Assembly (NCBI GenBank): GCA_944381325.1
Contig: CALWKS010000001.1
Coordinates: 186,001-250,000, forward strand
From: an uncultured Christensenellaceae bacterium
GTDB lineage: Bacteria; Bacillota; Clostridia; Christensenellales; UBA3700
DNA: 64,000 bases
Direction of reading: 5' to 3'
Below, piece by piece: positions 1 to 9,195 of this stretch (its first letter is position 1; the number at the start of each line of letters is the position of its first letter). A program made the translations under genes and the position numbers. The notes under the pieces were generated by a model, which searched no databases, was not told the DNA's origin, and was given only the letters and a program-made list of their open reading frames with translations.

Positions 1-267
1 GGCAGAAGCCTGAGAGTGTATTTATGTCCAATAGTGGACGGCAAATTAGGTGCGACTATGACTAATTACTTATGGCCTACGAGAGAAGAAGTAAACAAGA
101 TTATGTCTATTTACGGAAGTGACGAATATGAAATGATGTTATCCTTTGATTGCAGACCGGATGGCGCAGGAGAAAATTTTGTAAGATATTATGAAATGAA
201 AACAATATATATACGTTTTTATATAGCAGTGCCAAACGACAAGGAGGGAACAGAAAGTAATAATTGA
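1..267 (+). CDS. 3' end of a lipoprotein-family gene (partial, tandem copy 1)
   Basis: The reading frame is open from base 1 and stops with TGA at 265-267, so the true start lies left of the window. Its first 73 visible residues match the C-terminal part of the next gene at 67 of 73 positions by eye, including the run RVYLCPIVDGKLGATM. The copies diverge only after IYIRF, where this one ends PNDKEGTESNN. An internal GTG at 16 is not a credible start because similarity begins before it. I do not recognise the family. By analogy to copy 2 the complete protein would be a secreted lipoprotein. Confidence 0.7.
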   Translation, partial: GRSLRVYLCPIVDGKLGATMTNYLWPTREEVNKIMSIYGSDEYEMMLSFDCRPDGAGENFVRYYEMKTIYIRFYIAVPNDKEGTESNN

Positions 268-325
268 AATACTTTGAACACGCACTTTAAAGTTTTGCGT
301 AAAATAAATATTTTAGGAGGAGAAG

Positions 326-820
326 ATGAAAAAGTATATTGCAACGATTATTTTAACAGTTTTAACAGCAATTATCGGGCTGACTTTGGTTTCTTGTGAA
401 AAAGAAGTCATACCTAGAGAAGTAGAATTAATACTTATCAATCCCAATACCGGCGAGCCTGTTGAAAACGGCGATACCGTGATATTGCCTGATGAAAGGA
501 TGGTAATTGACGCCAGGGCATTAGATAAAGAAACGGGGAAAGTTCTGACGAGCGAAGACCTGAAATTTGAAACGATCGGCAGAAGCCTGAGAGTGTATCT
601 ATGTCCAATAGTGGACGGCAAATTAGGTGCGACTATGACTAATTACTTATGGCCTACGAGAGAAGAGGTAGACACGATCATGTCTAGGTACGGAAGTGAC
701 GAATATAAAATGACGTTATCCTTTGATTGCAGACCGGATGGCGCTGGTAAAAATTTTGTAAGATATTATGAAATGAAGACAATATATATACGTTTTCATT
801 TGATAGTTTCTGAAGAGTAG
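326..820 (+). CDS. Putative lipoprotein of unknown function (tandem copy 2)
   Basis: 164 residues. The N-terminus is a typical lipoprotein signal: MKKY, a hydrophobic stretch, then lipobox LVSC with the cysteine at about residue 24. A good ribosome site (AGGAGG, about 314-319) sets the ATG. The mature part has no motif I recognise; residues 85-157 are shared with the partial gene upstream. The gene stops at TAG 818-820, but the same frame continues open for 27 codons to TAA at 902-904, reading like protein (VDFGIDVTWD...EMDYIWD). The stop may therefore have truncated a longer ancestral protein. Function unknown; surface or envelope location is inferred from the signal. Confidence 0.8.
   Translation: MKKYIATIILTVLTAIIGLTLVSCEKEVIPREVELILINPNTGEPVENGDTVILPDERMVIDARALDKETGKVLTSEDLKFETIGRSLRVYLCPIVDGKLGATMTNYLWPTREEVDTIMSRYGSDEYKMTLSFDCRPDGAGKNFVRYYEMKTIYIRFHLIVSEE
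578..803 (+). repeat. Tandem segmental duplicate of bases 1-226
   Basis: Bases 578-803 align with bases 1-226 without gaps and with few substitutions; both encode the shared 73-residue C-terminal segment of the two lipoprotein genes. The offset between the copies is 577 bp. Identity drops at once after the codons for IYIRF, so the junction is sharp. This points to recent tandem duplication or gene conversion. Confidence 0.8.
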
Positions 821-953
821 GTGGATTTTGGTATAGATGTTACATGGGATAAAGACATTGAGCTTGTACCAATACGGGGAGAGATGGATTATATTTGGGA
901 TTAAATCTGTTGTACATTAGTTTAAAAAAGATCAGATAAACAGGGATAATATA

Positions 954-2612
954 ATGATACGGTTAACTAACGTCACAAAAGAATATCAGATGAAAGACGC
1001 CGTCGTAAAGGCTCTCGACGGCGTAAATCTCTGCTTTGACAGAGCGGAACTCGTCCTCGTCACCGGTGAAAACGGTTGTGGCAAATCTACGCTTCTCAAC
1101 ATTATCGGAGGTCTTGACAAACCTTCTTCGGGAAAAGTGTCCGTCGAAGGCGCGGGGGACAGACTGAAAGATAAGTCGGAAAGGATAAGTTATATTTTTC
1201 AGACCTCAAATCTGATAGGCACGCTGACTGTAAGACAGAATCTTGAAATAGTTGCCGACGACAAGACGAACATAGACGCAGTCATTGAAAAATGCGGGCT
1301 GACAGAGCTTTCGCAGAGGTATCCGCAGGAGCTGTCGATAGGCCAGCAACAGCGCGTCTGCATAGCAAGGGCGATCGTAAAAGACGACTGTATTCTTCTT
1401 GCCGACGAGCCGACCAGCAGTCTGGATCCTGAAATGAGAGAGGAGATCGCGGCTCTTCTGACAGATATTGCCAAAGACAGATTGGTAGTCGTGGTGACGC
1501 ATTATCCCGAGGATTTCAAACAAATAGACCGCCATATCGTCATGAGAAGCGGCAGGATAGTTTGCGACGAAAGGATTAGCGATGGCAGACCCGCAGTAGA
1601 AAACGGAAGAGAGGGCAAACATAAAAGCAACCTTTCGTCGATTGTTCAGAGTTCTTTCGCAAGGACGAGAAGGCATATTCTGCGATTTGCTGTCAATTTT
1701 TTCATGCTGCTTGTCGGGCTTATCTGCATCGTTATAAACGAATGCGTGTTCTCATACGATAACGACGACAATAACGTTTACAGACAGGTGCTGGCAAACG
1801 ACGAAATCCTAGTCGTTTCAGACGACTATTCTGCTTTGGAAGGAGATGTAAAACCTATATACCGTTCGTACGATTGGACGGATTTTCCCGATTATTTTAC
1901 GTCGAAAAATTCTCCGGATATGGATTCGGTAAAATCAGATTACTTCAAGGCATATTGTTCTTATTCTCCGTATTTTATGGACATTGACGATATCGGAGAC
2001 AGAAAACTCGTAGCAGGACGGATGCCCGAGGCTTCAGACGAAATAGTGATAAACAAATATCTTGCCGACGTTTATATCGAATATTACACAAAAGAGAAGC
2101 TTTATTCGTATTCCGACGTGGTCGAAAAAGCTGTGCTTTCGGGTGCGGATTACGGCTTGTCCGTGCAGGGAAACCCCGTTTTCAGAATAGTTGGGATCAC
2201 GGACGACGACTTGTCCGTTTTCGCAGATTTGAAAAAAACGAATACTCCGTTTACAGATCTTTTGAACGAAAATTCTCAGGCATACGAAGATCTAGACGAA
2301 AATATCGTGCTATTCTACGAATTGTGCGAATGGCTTAATGTCGGAGGCGGAGCGGTTTATGCAGTGGATTCGGGTGCGGAAGAGAACAGCGTCAACGGTT
2401 ATTACAACGGCGAAATAGATTGGACTGTGCAAAAGAAAAATATTCAGGCAAAGTCGGGGGCGGCATCGTCAATTTGGATTACGAGAGCGCGGATTGGCTC
2501 GACGTTGTGGAGATTTACGGGAATACCGAAGGTGTCGTCGTCAACTTTGACAGTATTTCTGATGTTACGTATAAAGAGCTGTGCGAAAAATACGACGACG
2601 AAGAGACGATAA
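954..2612 (+). CDS. ABC transporter, fused ATPase-permease (MacB-like), 5' part of a frame-shifted gene
   Basis: Residues 1-220 form an ABC ATPase: Walker A GENGCGKSTLL, signature LSIGQQQR, Walker B CILLADEPTSSLD and H-loop VVTHYPED. A membrane segment follows near residues 241-262 and then the start of a large extracellular domain, the MacB/FtsX permease plan. After about base 2433 this frame turns into low-complexity text up to TAA, while frame +2 takes over with sensible protein (see 2420-3457). A single-base loss around 2430-2461, where A- and G-runs occur, explains it. Joined, the product would be about 835 residues, normal for this fusion type. ATG 954 has AGGGAT about 7 bases upstream. 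Substrate unknown; peptide or lipid export or envelope signalling is typical of the family. Confidence 0.75.
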   Translation: MIRLTNVTKEYQMKDAVVKALDGVNLCFDRAELVLVTGENGCGKSTLLNIIGGLDKPSSGKVSVEGAGDRLKDKSERISYIFQTSNLIGTLTVRQNLEIVADDKTNIDAVIEKCGLTELSQRYPQELSIGQQQRVCIARAIVKDDCILLADEPTSSLDPEMREEIAALLTDIAKDRLVVVVTHYPEDFKQIDRHIVMRSGRIVCDERISDGRPAVENGREGKHKSNLSSIVQSSFARTRRHILRFAVNFFMLLVGLICIVINECVFSYDNDDNNVYRQVLANDEILVVSDDYSALEGDVKPIYRSYDWTDFPDYFTSKNSPDMDSVKSDYFKAYCSYSPYFMDIDDIGDRKLVAGRMPEASDEIVINKYLADVYIEYYTKEKLYSYSDVVEKAVLSGADYGLSVQGNPVFRIVGITDDDLSVFADLKKTNTPFTDLLNENSQAYEDLDENIVLFYELCEWLNVGGGAVYAVDSGAEENSVNGYYNGEIDWTVQKKNIQAKSGAASSIWITRARIGSTLWRFTGIPKVSSSTLTVFLMLRIKSCAKNTTTKRR

Positions 2613-3457
2613 AGAGAGAAATCGACTACGTTCTTGAAAAATACTCAGGCACTCAGTTGTATTTTTCGATGGAATATATTCAGCTGAAAAAATACGATTC
2701 CGTAATTGACGACTTTTTAGATCCGTTCAAAAAGACCTATTATTTCGACGTAGCACTTCAGATTACGGGCGTATATATCCCCGACGACTCTTACTTCGGG
2801 AAAGGTGGCGTTTTTGCTCAGGATGAGAACGGAAAGGTCTCAAGTGGCGCGATATTGTTGAACGGAACGAATTACGACAGACTAAACACTTTGTACAGTA
2901 CCCCTCCCGATTGCGGACTCGCGCTTCTTGACGTCAGCGGAATTGGCACTTCGGCGGACGTAAAGGAAAAGATAGCAGGAAATAAGAATATTACAGAATT
3001 CAGCTATATCGGCGAGTTTATGCTTGATGCGAATAAAAACCGCATAAACATCGTCAACGTCACCGCACTGATCGTCGGTGTTATAATGCTTGTGTTTTCG
3101 CTGATATTCGTGATGTACAGCCTGTCGCAATACTTCAAACAACATTCTGTCGAGCTGGGAATTCTGATGAGCCTCGGCAAAGGGAAATGGTATTGCAGTC
3201 TGTTCGTACTGGGAGAATATCTGTTTATGTTCGCATTGTCGTCAGTGATTGCGATCCCCGTATTGTTTATCGTGCCTGCCATACTGAATGCGGCGGTTTC
3301 GGGAGTTGCGACAAAACTGGAGGTATTCTTGCCCTCGGGCATAGCGTACGCTTTTGTCATTGCGTATCTCGTATTTCTCGTCGTATTGTCTTTTATCGGC
3401 GTCGTCGTAGGAGTGTCGAGAAAGACTCCCATCGAAAGAATAAGAGAAGACAGATGA
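2420..3457 (+). CDS. ABC transporter permease (FtsX/MacB-like), 3' part of a frame-shifted gene
   Basis: This frame continues the protein begun at 954. From about base 2433 it gives the rest of the periplasm-facing domain and then the three C-terminal membrane helices of an FtsX/MacB permease, near IVNVTALIVGVIMLVF, YLFMFALSSVIAIPVLF and YAFVIAYLVFLVVLSF. It ends at TGA 3455-3457. It has no ribosome site of its own at the nominal TTG 2420, so it is best read as the second half of one gene rather than an independent subunit. If the frameshift is real the transporter is probably inactive; if it is a sequencing slip the gene is intact. Confidence 0.7.
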   Translation: MDCAKEKYSGKVGGGIVNLDYESADWLDVVEIYGNTEGVVVNFDSISDVTYKELCEKYDDEETIKREIDYVLEKYSGTQLYFSMEYIQLKKYDSVIDDFLDPFKKTYYFDVALQITGVYIPDDSYFGKGGVFAQDENGKVSSGAILLNGTNYDRLNTLYSTPPDCGLALLDVSGIGTSADVKEKIAGNKNITEFSYIGEFMLDANKNRINIVNVTALIVGVIMLVFSLIFVMYSLSQYFKQHSVELGILMSLGKGKWYCSLFVLGEYLFMFALSSVIAIPVLFIVPAILNAAVSGVATKLEVFLPSGIAYAFVIAYLVFLVVLSFIGVVVGVSRKTPIERIREDR

Positions 3458-3696
3458 TCGTGAATTTATCGCAACAAAGAGAAGCGTGCATCGGCACATC
3501 TTTCGATATGCAGGTAAATTGTTTATAGATATTTATATTTTTATTTAAAGTAACGCAAAAGAAGAATTCATGAAAACCTTGACAGACAAAAAGCTGCGGA
3601 ATTTCTTCAAAAATTTATAGGAGAAATAGAGGTTTTGCAATAAAATATTGCATTATTGATTATAAAATTAATAGCTTGTATAAAAGAAATATCATA

Positions 3697-3739
3697 TAAA
3701 AAATACCAATCTAAATTGTGGTTCAATTTAGATTGGTAT
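3697..3739 (-). terminator. Intrinsic terminator of tRNA-Leu
   Basis: A perfect 14-bp inverted repeat (3705-3718 with 3724-3737, 5-nt loop). Read on the minus strand it is followed by a U-rich run from the A tract at 3698-3703. It lies just past the CCA end of the tRNA. Confidence 0.85.
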
Positions 3740-3822
3740 TGGTGCGGTTACCGGGACTTGAACCCGGATGGTCTCCCATACGCCCCTCAAACGTACGCGT
3801 CTGCCAGTTCCGCCATAACCGC
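3740..3822 (-). tRNA. tRNA-Leu (anticodon GAG)
   Basis: On the minus strand the acceptor stem GCGGTTA (from 3822) pairs with TAACCGC, followed by discriminator A and an encoded CCA (3742-3740). The anticodon stem is TACGT/GCGTA with loop TTGAGGG, giving anticodon GAG. The T arm contains GGTTCAAGTCC. The length of 83 nt allows the long variable arm of a leucine tRNA. It is a stand-alone unit with its own promoter and terminator. Confidence 0.93.
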
Positions 3823-3843
3823 TCATTGCTGAGTGCATTAGTA

Positions 3844-3872
3844 ATAATAAAGGTTTTTTAGCGCTTTGTCAA
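3844..3872 (-). promoter_or_regulatory. Promoter of tRNA-Leu
   Basis: On the minus strand, TTGACA (3872-3867), 17 bp, then TATTAT (3849-3844). The predicted start near 3837 is about 15 nt before the mature 5' end at 3822. Confidence 0.75.
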
Positions 3873-3936
3873 TAAATTTTTATAGTTTAATCAAAAAAAT
3901 TTTATATTATTTGTTAGCTCATTTGTCTTGACGCTG

Positions 3937-3965
3937 TTGCTTTTATATATGAAAAAGGATATAAT
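3937..3965 (+). promoter_or_regulatory. Promoter of the mscS-family gene
   Basis: TTGCTT (3937-3942), 17 bp, TATAAT (3960-3965). The predicted start near 3972 leaves room for the ribosome site at 3982-3988. Confidence 0.6.
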
Positions 3966-3994
3966 AATCGCAAGGCTTGAAAAGGAGAGATTTT

Positions 3995-4807
3995 ATGACG
4001 AATTTTGTCGAGATGCTGAAGAGTATTGGCACTTGGGCGATAACGGAAGGACTAAAAGCCATTATCGGCATTATCATCCTGTTCATTTTGTTCAAACTGA
4101 CCAATTTCTTTACCAGAAGAATGGAAAAACTGCTCAACCGCAAAATGATTGAGCCGACTATAGTTAGAGTGGTCGTACCGGGAACGAGAAGGGTAATAAA
4201 GTTTGTTCTTATACTAATTTTCCTCGATTATCTGGGAATTCAGACGGCAAGTATTACCGCGGCGATCGCAAGCGCGGGCGTAGCGATAGGTTTGGCGTTG
4301 CAGGGCTCTTTGTCGAATTTTGCAGGTGGGATCGTTATCCTGGTCATGCATCCCTACAAGGTGGGCGATTATATCGTATGCGAAGGTTACGAAGGCACTG
4401 TTACCGATATAAAACTGTTTTACACATATCTTAAGACAGGCGACAACAAGGTCGTCATTATGCCTAACGGCAAGGTGTCCAACGACCATATAGTAAACGT
4501 TAATCAAAATGACACGAGACGTCAGGACCTTGTATTCTCGATATCTTATAACGACGATTTTGAAAAAGCGAAGAAGATCATTCTCGATTGCATCGGAGAA
4601 ATGGATTTTGTGCTGAGCGATCCCGCTCCGTTCGTAAATATAACAGAACACGCTTCGAGCAGCATAAACATTCTCGCGCGTTTCTGGGTGCCTACGGACA
4701 AGTATTGGGATTCAAAGTGGTTTATGCTTGAGAAGGTCAAAAAGGCGTTTGACGAAAACAATATCGAGATCCCTTATCCTCAGCTCGACGTTCACAACAA
4801 AAAATAA
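3995..4807 (+). CDS. Small-conductance mechanosensitive channel, MscS family
   Basis: 270 residues, starting at ATG 3995 because AAAGGAGAG lies 7-13 bases upstream; an in-frame TTG at 3977 sits before that site. Three N-terminal membrane helices are visible: about residues 12-33, 60-80, and the pore helix rich in Gly/Ala (ASAGVAIGLALQGSLSNFAGG). The MscS beta domain follows (VGDYIVCEGYEGTVTDI, then NGKVSNDHIVNVNQND) and the C-terminal alpha/beta domain. The protein sits in the cytoplasmic membrane and releases solutes on hypo-osmotic shock. It is a single-gene unit with its own promoter and terminator. Confidence 0.92.
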   Translation: MTNFVEMLKSIGTWAITEGLKAIIGIIILFILFKLTNFFTRRMEKLLNRKMIEPTIVRVVVPGTRRVIKFVLILIFLDYLGIQTASITAAIASAGVAIGLALQGSLSNFAGGIVILVMHPYKVGDYIVCEGYEGTVTDIKLFYTYLKTGDNKVVIMPNGKVSNDHIVNVNQNDTRRQDLVFSISYNDDFEKAKKIILDCIGEMDFVLSDPAPFVNITEHASSSINILARFWVPTDKYWDSKWFMLEKVKKAFDENNIEIPYPQLDVHNKK

Positions 4808-4826
4808 CAATATCTGTCTTTGATAT

Positions 4827-4854
4827 AAAAAGCGGCTGAAAAGTCGCTTTTTTT
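4827..4854 (+). terminator. Intrinsic terminator after the mscS-family gene
   Basis: Stem 4827-4837 (AAAAAGCGGCT) pairs with 4842-4852 across a GAAA loop with one G-U pair, ending in a T run. Confidence 0.85.
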
Positions 4855-4887
4855 GTTAGTAATATAATCGGGTAGTCTGTTCCTCTA

Positions 4888-4916
4888 TTGAACGGAACAA
4901 TGCGTTATGTTATGAT
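4888..4916 (+). promoter_or_regulatory. Promoter of the GH18 gene
   Basis: TTGAAC (4888-4893), 17 bp, TATGAT (4911-4916), about 45 bp before the start codon. Confidence 0.5.
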
Positions 4917-4960
4917 AATTGCGTTAAAACACGCGAAAATTGCGTAGACGGAGGAGAGTT

Positions 4961-6436
4961 ATGAAAAAGTTCGTCGCTTTGATTACGTCAGTTCTCATTC
5001 TGGTCGCAATTGCGGCTTCTTTTGCAGGTTGCGTAAGATATATTTTTCTTGACGACAGTTACGACGTGCCTGACCTTATGGAGACGGCTTCGATCGAAGA
5101 AAGCAGCGGCAATGCTGAAAAGCTGAGCAAATGGGGAGATTGGAAGCCTGAAGAAAAGACTAGCGCTTATATGATAGCGCGCTGGCAGACTCCTCAGACG
5201 TTCAACACCGTAGTTATAGAGGAAAACGGCTCAAAAGTAATGCGTTTCAATATGCAGTATCTTGACGAAAACGGACAGTGGCAGGAGTTTTATCGCAGCG
5301 ACAAGATAGAAAAGCACCGTCTTTGCGCTTTCGACGAAGTTACCACAACGGCAGTAAAGTTCAATATTACAGACGCTAAAAAAGCACCTTCCATAAAGAA
5401 TATGGAGATTTACAATGCTCCTCCCAAGGAACTTGAAAACGACTTCCGCGTTGTCGCGTATTACCGTTTCGACGGCGATAAGCCCAGCGAGATAATGAAG
5501 GGAAGCGAAGAAGAGATAAAAACATACGCAAAGTACTTCGAGGTTATAACGCACGTTATCATATTCGGATGTACCGCGTGGGATACTGAAGGCAACATTC
5601 TCTATGACGTAGGCAACGGCTCTGCGATTGAAAACGAAGAAGATTTTGCAAAAGAACTTGCCGCTTTCAGACAAATTCTCGATTACAGAGAAAACAAAAC
5701 AGATATAAAGATCACCACGACCGTTCACAATCCCGCGGATTACGCTTCTGCGACCGCGGACAGCCTGGTAAATCACGGCGAAAAAATCGTGAACAATATT
5801 TTCGATATGGTACAGAAATTCGATCTGGGCGGTATCGATATTGACTGGGAATATCCCGCCAATAAAAAAGAGTGGAATGTCTACGACGATTTTATCAACG
5901 ATATGATAGACAAGCTGGAAACAGACAAGACCAAAGATTTGACTTTCTCTTCCGCGCTTTCTCATTGGGGCATCAACCTCGATAAAAAAACAATCAAACG
6001 TATAGATTATCTCAATTATATGGGTTATGACGCGTTCGACGACGACGGCTATCAGTCTGCGTTCAAGTCAACTTGTATTGACGGACTTGCATATCTGAAC
6101 GGCATGGGATTCGATATGTCGCAGGTCAATCTGGGTATTCCTTATTACGGAAGAACTTATGAAGGAGACTGGTTCTGGGCAAACTGGCGAGATTATGAAG
6201 TGAACTGGTTTGACAACGTTGTTCCTGATATAGAATACGAAATCGATGGAGTCAAGAAAGTCAACGATTGCTACTTCAACTCTCCGCAGATGTGTTACGA
6301 CAAGACTGCTTACGCTATAAATACGGGCGTGGGCGGAGTTATGGTGTTCAGACTTGCTTGCGATAAGCTGCCTGACGATCCCAACTGCCTGACTATGGCA
6401 ATAGGCAAAGCGGTGAACGACAGAATCGCTCATTGA
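4961..6436 (+). CDS. Glycoside hydrolase family 18 lipoprotein (chitinase/endoglycosidase-like)
   Basis: 491 residues, from ATG 4961 with GGAGGAG just upstream. Signal peptide with lipobox FAGC, cysteine 24, so the enzyme is probably anchored outside the membrane. Residues about 60-145 look like a beta-rich discoidin/F5-8 type C carbohydrate-binding domain. The GH18 barrel follows, with the catalytic DxxDxDxE motif as DLGGIDIDWE (D288-E297), E297 being the predicted acid. YNYMGYDAF-like and YYGRTYEGDWFW motifs fit the family. It likely cleaves beta-1,4-linked GlcNAc-containing glycans or peptidoglycan; the exact substrate is open. It is transcribed alone. Confidence 0.88.
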   Translation: MKKFVALITSVLILVAIAASFAGCVRYIFLDDSYDVPDLMETASIEESSGNAEKLSKWGDWKPEEKTSAYMIARWQTPQTFNTVVIEENGSKVMRFNMQYLDENGQWQEFYRSDKIEKHRLCAFDEVTTTAVKFNITDAKKAPSIKNMEIYNAPPKELENDFRVVAYYRFDGDKPSEIMKGSEEEIKTYAKYFEVITHVIIFGCTAWDTEGNILYDVGNGSAIENEEDFAKELAAFRQILDYRENKTDIKITTTVHNPADYASATADSLVNHGEKIVNNIFDMVQKFDLGGIDIDWEYPANKKEWNVYDDFINDMIDKLETDKTKDLTFSSALSHWGINLDKKTIKRIDYLNYMGYDAFDDDGYQSAFKSTCIDGLAYLNGMGFDMSQVNLGIPYYGRTYEGDWFWANWRDYEVNWFDNVVPDIEYEIDGVKKVNDCYFNSPQMCYDKTAYAINTGVGGVMVFRLACDKLPDDPNCLTMAIGKAVNDRIAH

Positions 6437-6463
6437 TAAAAAATACAATCAGGACAAATGCAA

Positions 6464-6496
6464 TAAAAAAACGCGGGAAATCTCCCGCGTTTTTTT
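6464..6496. terminator. Bidirectional intrinsic terminator
   Basis: AAAAAACGCGGG and its complement around a 6-nt loop, with A runs left and T runs right. It serves the GH18 gene (+) and can serve the converging small membrane gene (-). Confidence 0.88.
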
Positions 6497-6510
6497 ATTG
6501 AGACAGTGCG

Positions 6511-6744
6511 TCAGACTATCCACAAAACTTTACCTGCAATTATCGTGGTAATAAGGTCTACTATCCAGAAAATAGCGGGACAGAGAATAAGCATCACCAC
6601 TGAAAGCACGATTGCAAGCACGTTGTTTTTTGCAATACTGCGGCAAAGTCTGTAAATTGCCCATATAATGTCAAGTACGGGCAGTGCAAAGATTATTTTG
6701 ACTATTCTGGGAAGAGAGTCAAAACTTTTTACTATAGAATTCAT
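6511..6744 (-). CDS. Small membrane protein of unknown function
   Basis: 77 residues starting at ATG 6744-6742; GGAGGTG lies 8 bases upstream, which rules out the GTG at 6753 that overlaps that ribosome site. At least two hydrophobic helices are visible, around IVKIIFALPVLDIIWAIY and VLAIVLSVVMLILCPAIFWIVDLI. No recognisable motif. It is convergent with the GH18 gene. Small two-helix membrane proteins of this look are common in Clostridia and mostly uncharacterised. Confidence 0.65.
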   Translation of the reverse strand: MNSIVKSFDSLPRIVKIIFALPVLDIIWAIYRLCRSIAKNNVLAIVLSVVMLILCPAIFWIVDLITTIIAGKVLWIV

Positions 6745-6803
6745 AATTTTCACCTCCGCTTTATCTTATTATATATCAATATCCGACCGAATACAATAGC
6801 AAA

Positions 6804-6841
6804 ATAAAAATGCCCCCGTCGCGGATTGTCTCTGACGGGGG
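6804..6841 (-). terminator. Intrinsic terminator of the collagen-like gene
   Basis: CCCCCGTC (6813-6820) pairs with GACGGGGG (6834-6841). On the minus strand the hairpin is followed by CATTTTTATTTT. Confidence 0.85.
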
Positions 6842-6852
6842 TAACTTAATTG

Positions 6853-8178
<1,326 letters not shown>

Positions 8179-8408
8179 GTTTTACTCCTTTTTACTGCAA
8201 GCAGCAGTCGTTCATTATATGAAAAATATTTAGTGGTATGTTCAGAAGAAAGTATTAAGCCTTTGAATGACAGATTTATAAGGCGTTTTCTTATAAGTGA
8301 GAAATGCGCGTTGAAATAAAGTTGTGAAAACCAGAGAAAACGACATTATTTCTTCAAAACAGACGTTGTTGATAAACTAAACGGCGTATATCTCGGCAAA
8401 TCCGCTCA

Positions 8409-8414
8409 TAGAAT
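8409..8414 (+). promoter_or_regulatory. Possible -10 element 6 nt before the YtxC-like start codon
   Basis: TAGAAT ends exactly 6 nt before ATG 8421 and no ribosome site is present. There is no good vegetative -35. The wider match CATAGAAT (8407-8414) with ATAT at 8388-8391 faintly resembles a mother-cell sigma-E promoter, so the sigma factor is undecided. Confidence 0.3.
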
Positions 8415-8420
8415 AGCGGT

Positions 8421-9140
8421 ATGTGGAAGAAGACTGTTACGATCGACAAAAAATACGGCAGGGAATATAATGCTTTGCTTCAGGAACTTAAAAAGAATAA
8501 AGCTATCGTTTTTGCTTCTGAAGAAAGCAAAAGCAGGATTATAATTTCGGTTGCCGCAAGAGATGGAGAGGGCGCGCAGGCTGACGATTATCTGTGCGAC
8601 AGGGTGGCAAAGCTGCTGACTACTTATTTCAAACATACGTATCTTACAGGAAAACTCGAACTGGGAAAGGTAATGTCGTCTGAAGCCGCTTTGCTGGCAG
8701 TTATGATATATTACGATTGCGAAGGAGAGTATGCTGAAATTTTCGACAAACTGAAAAGCTATAACGTTATCAGCATCGACGGGGTTTACAACTTTGCTAT
8801 GAAAGATATCAAAGAGGATTGGGAAGAGCTCGCCGCTATATCGTCTAATCTTTTTGACGGAGCTTATGAGGACGACGATTTATACGACGTGGCGGGATAT
8901 GTCGTCGAAGAAAAGGCAGACAGACCAAAATTTCTTATTGCAGACGAAAAAAATCCTGTGGTGACAGACCTGGCGAAGGGCGCGTTTGTTACAGTAGACG
9001 ACTTTTACGGGGACAACAGGCTTAACCTTATAAACTGCGTTGTCGGCAAGGGAGCGAAAGAAGTAACTCTTGACGCCAGTTTCAAAGATAAAAACCTTAT
9101 CACTGCGATCGCGCGTTTTGCAAAGGTAAGACATATATGA
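8421..9140 (+). CDS. Hypothetical protein, possibly YtxC-like sporulation protein
   Basis: 239 residues, soluble, with no signal peptide. It begins MWKKTVTIDKKYG and has a central helical part (DYLCDRVAKLLTTYFKHTYLTGKLEL). No catalytic motif is evident. In Bacillus the sporulation gene ytxC lies immediately before thrS, and this gene occupies the same place ahead of a T-box-controlled thrS, which is the main reason for the suggestion. Direct sequence support is weak. No Shine-Dalgarno precedes the ATG; a -10-like box lies 6 nt upstream. It diverges from the collagen-like gene, which also looks spore-related. Confidence 0.65.
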   Translation: MWKKTVTIDKKYGREYNALLQELKKNKAIVFASEESKSRIIISVAARDGEGAQADDYLCDRVAKLLTTYFKHTYLTGKLELGKVMSSEAALLAVMIYYDCEGEYAEIFDKLKSYNVISIDGVYNFAMKDIKEDWEELAAISSNLFDGAYEDDDLYDVAGYVVEEKADRPKFLIADEKNPVVTDLAKGAFVTVDDFYGDNRLNLINCVVGKGAKEVTLDASFKDKNLITAIARFAKVRHI

Positions 9141-9160
9141 TATTTCGCTTTGAAAAAGCG

Positions 9161-9189
9161 TTGACAACTTATTGCGGCAGGTTTATAAT
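9161..9189 (+). promoter_or_regulatory. Consensus promoter of the thrS leader
   Basis: Perfect consensus TTGACA (9161-9166), 17 bp, TATAAT (9184-9189). Transcription should begin near 9196, ahead of the T-box leader. Confidence 0.9.
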
Positions 9190-9195
9190 AAATGT

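Noticed and set aside
2425..2445. Programmed -1 frameshift site in the ABC transporter gene
   Set aside because: The A-rich run does not form an X-XXY-YYZ heptamer in the reading frame, and no stimulatory hairpin is evident.
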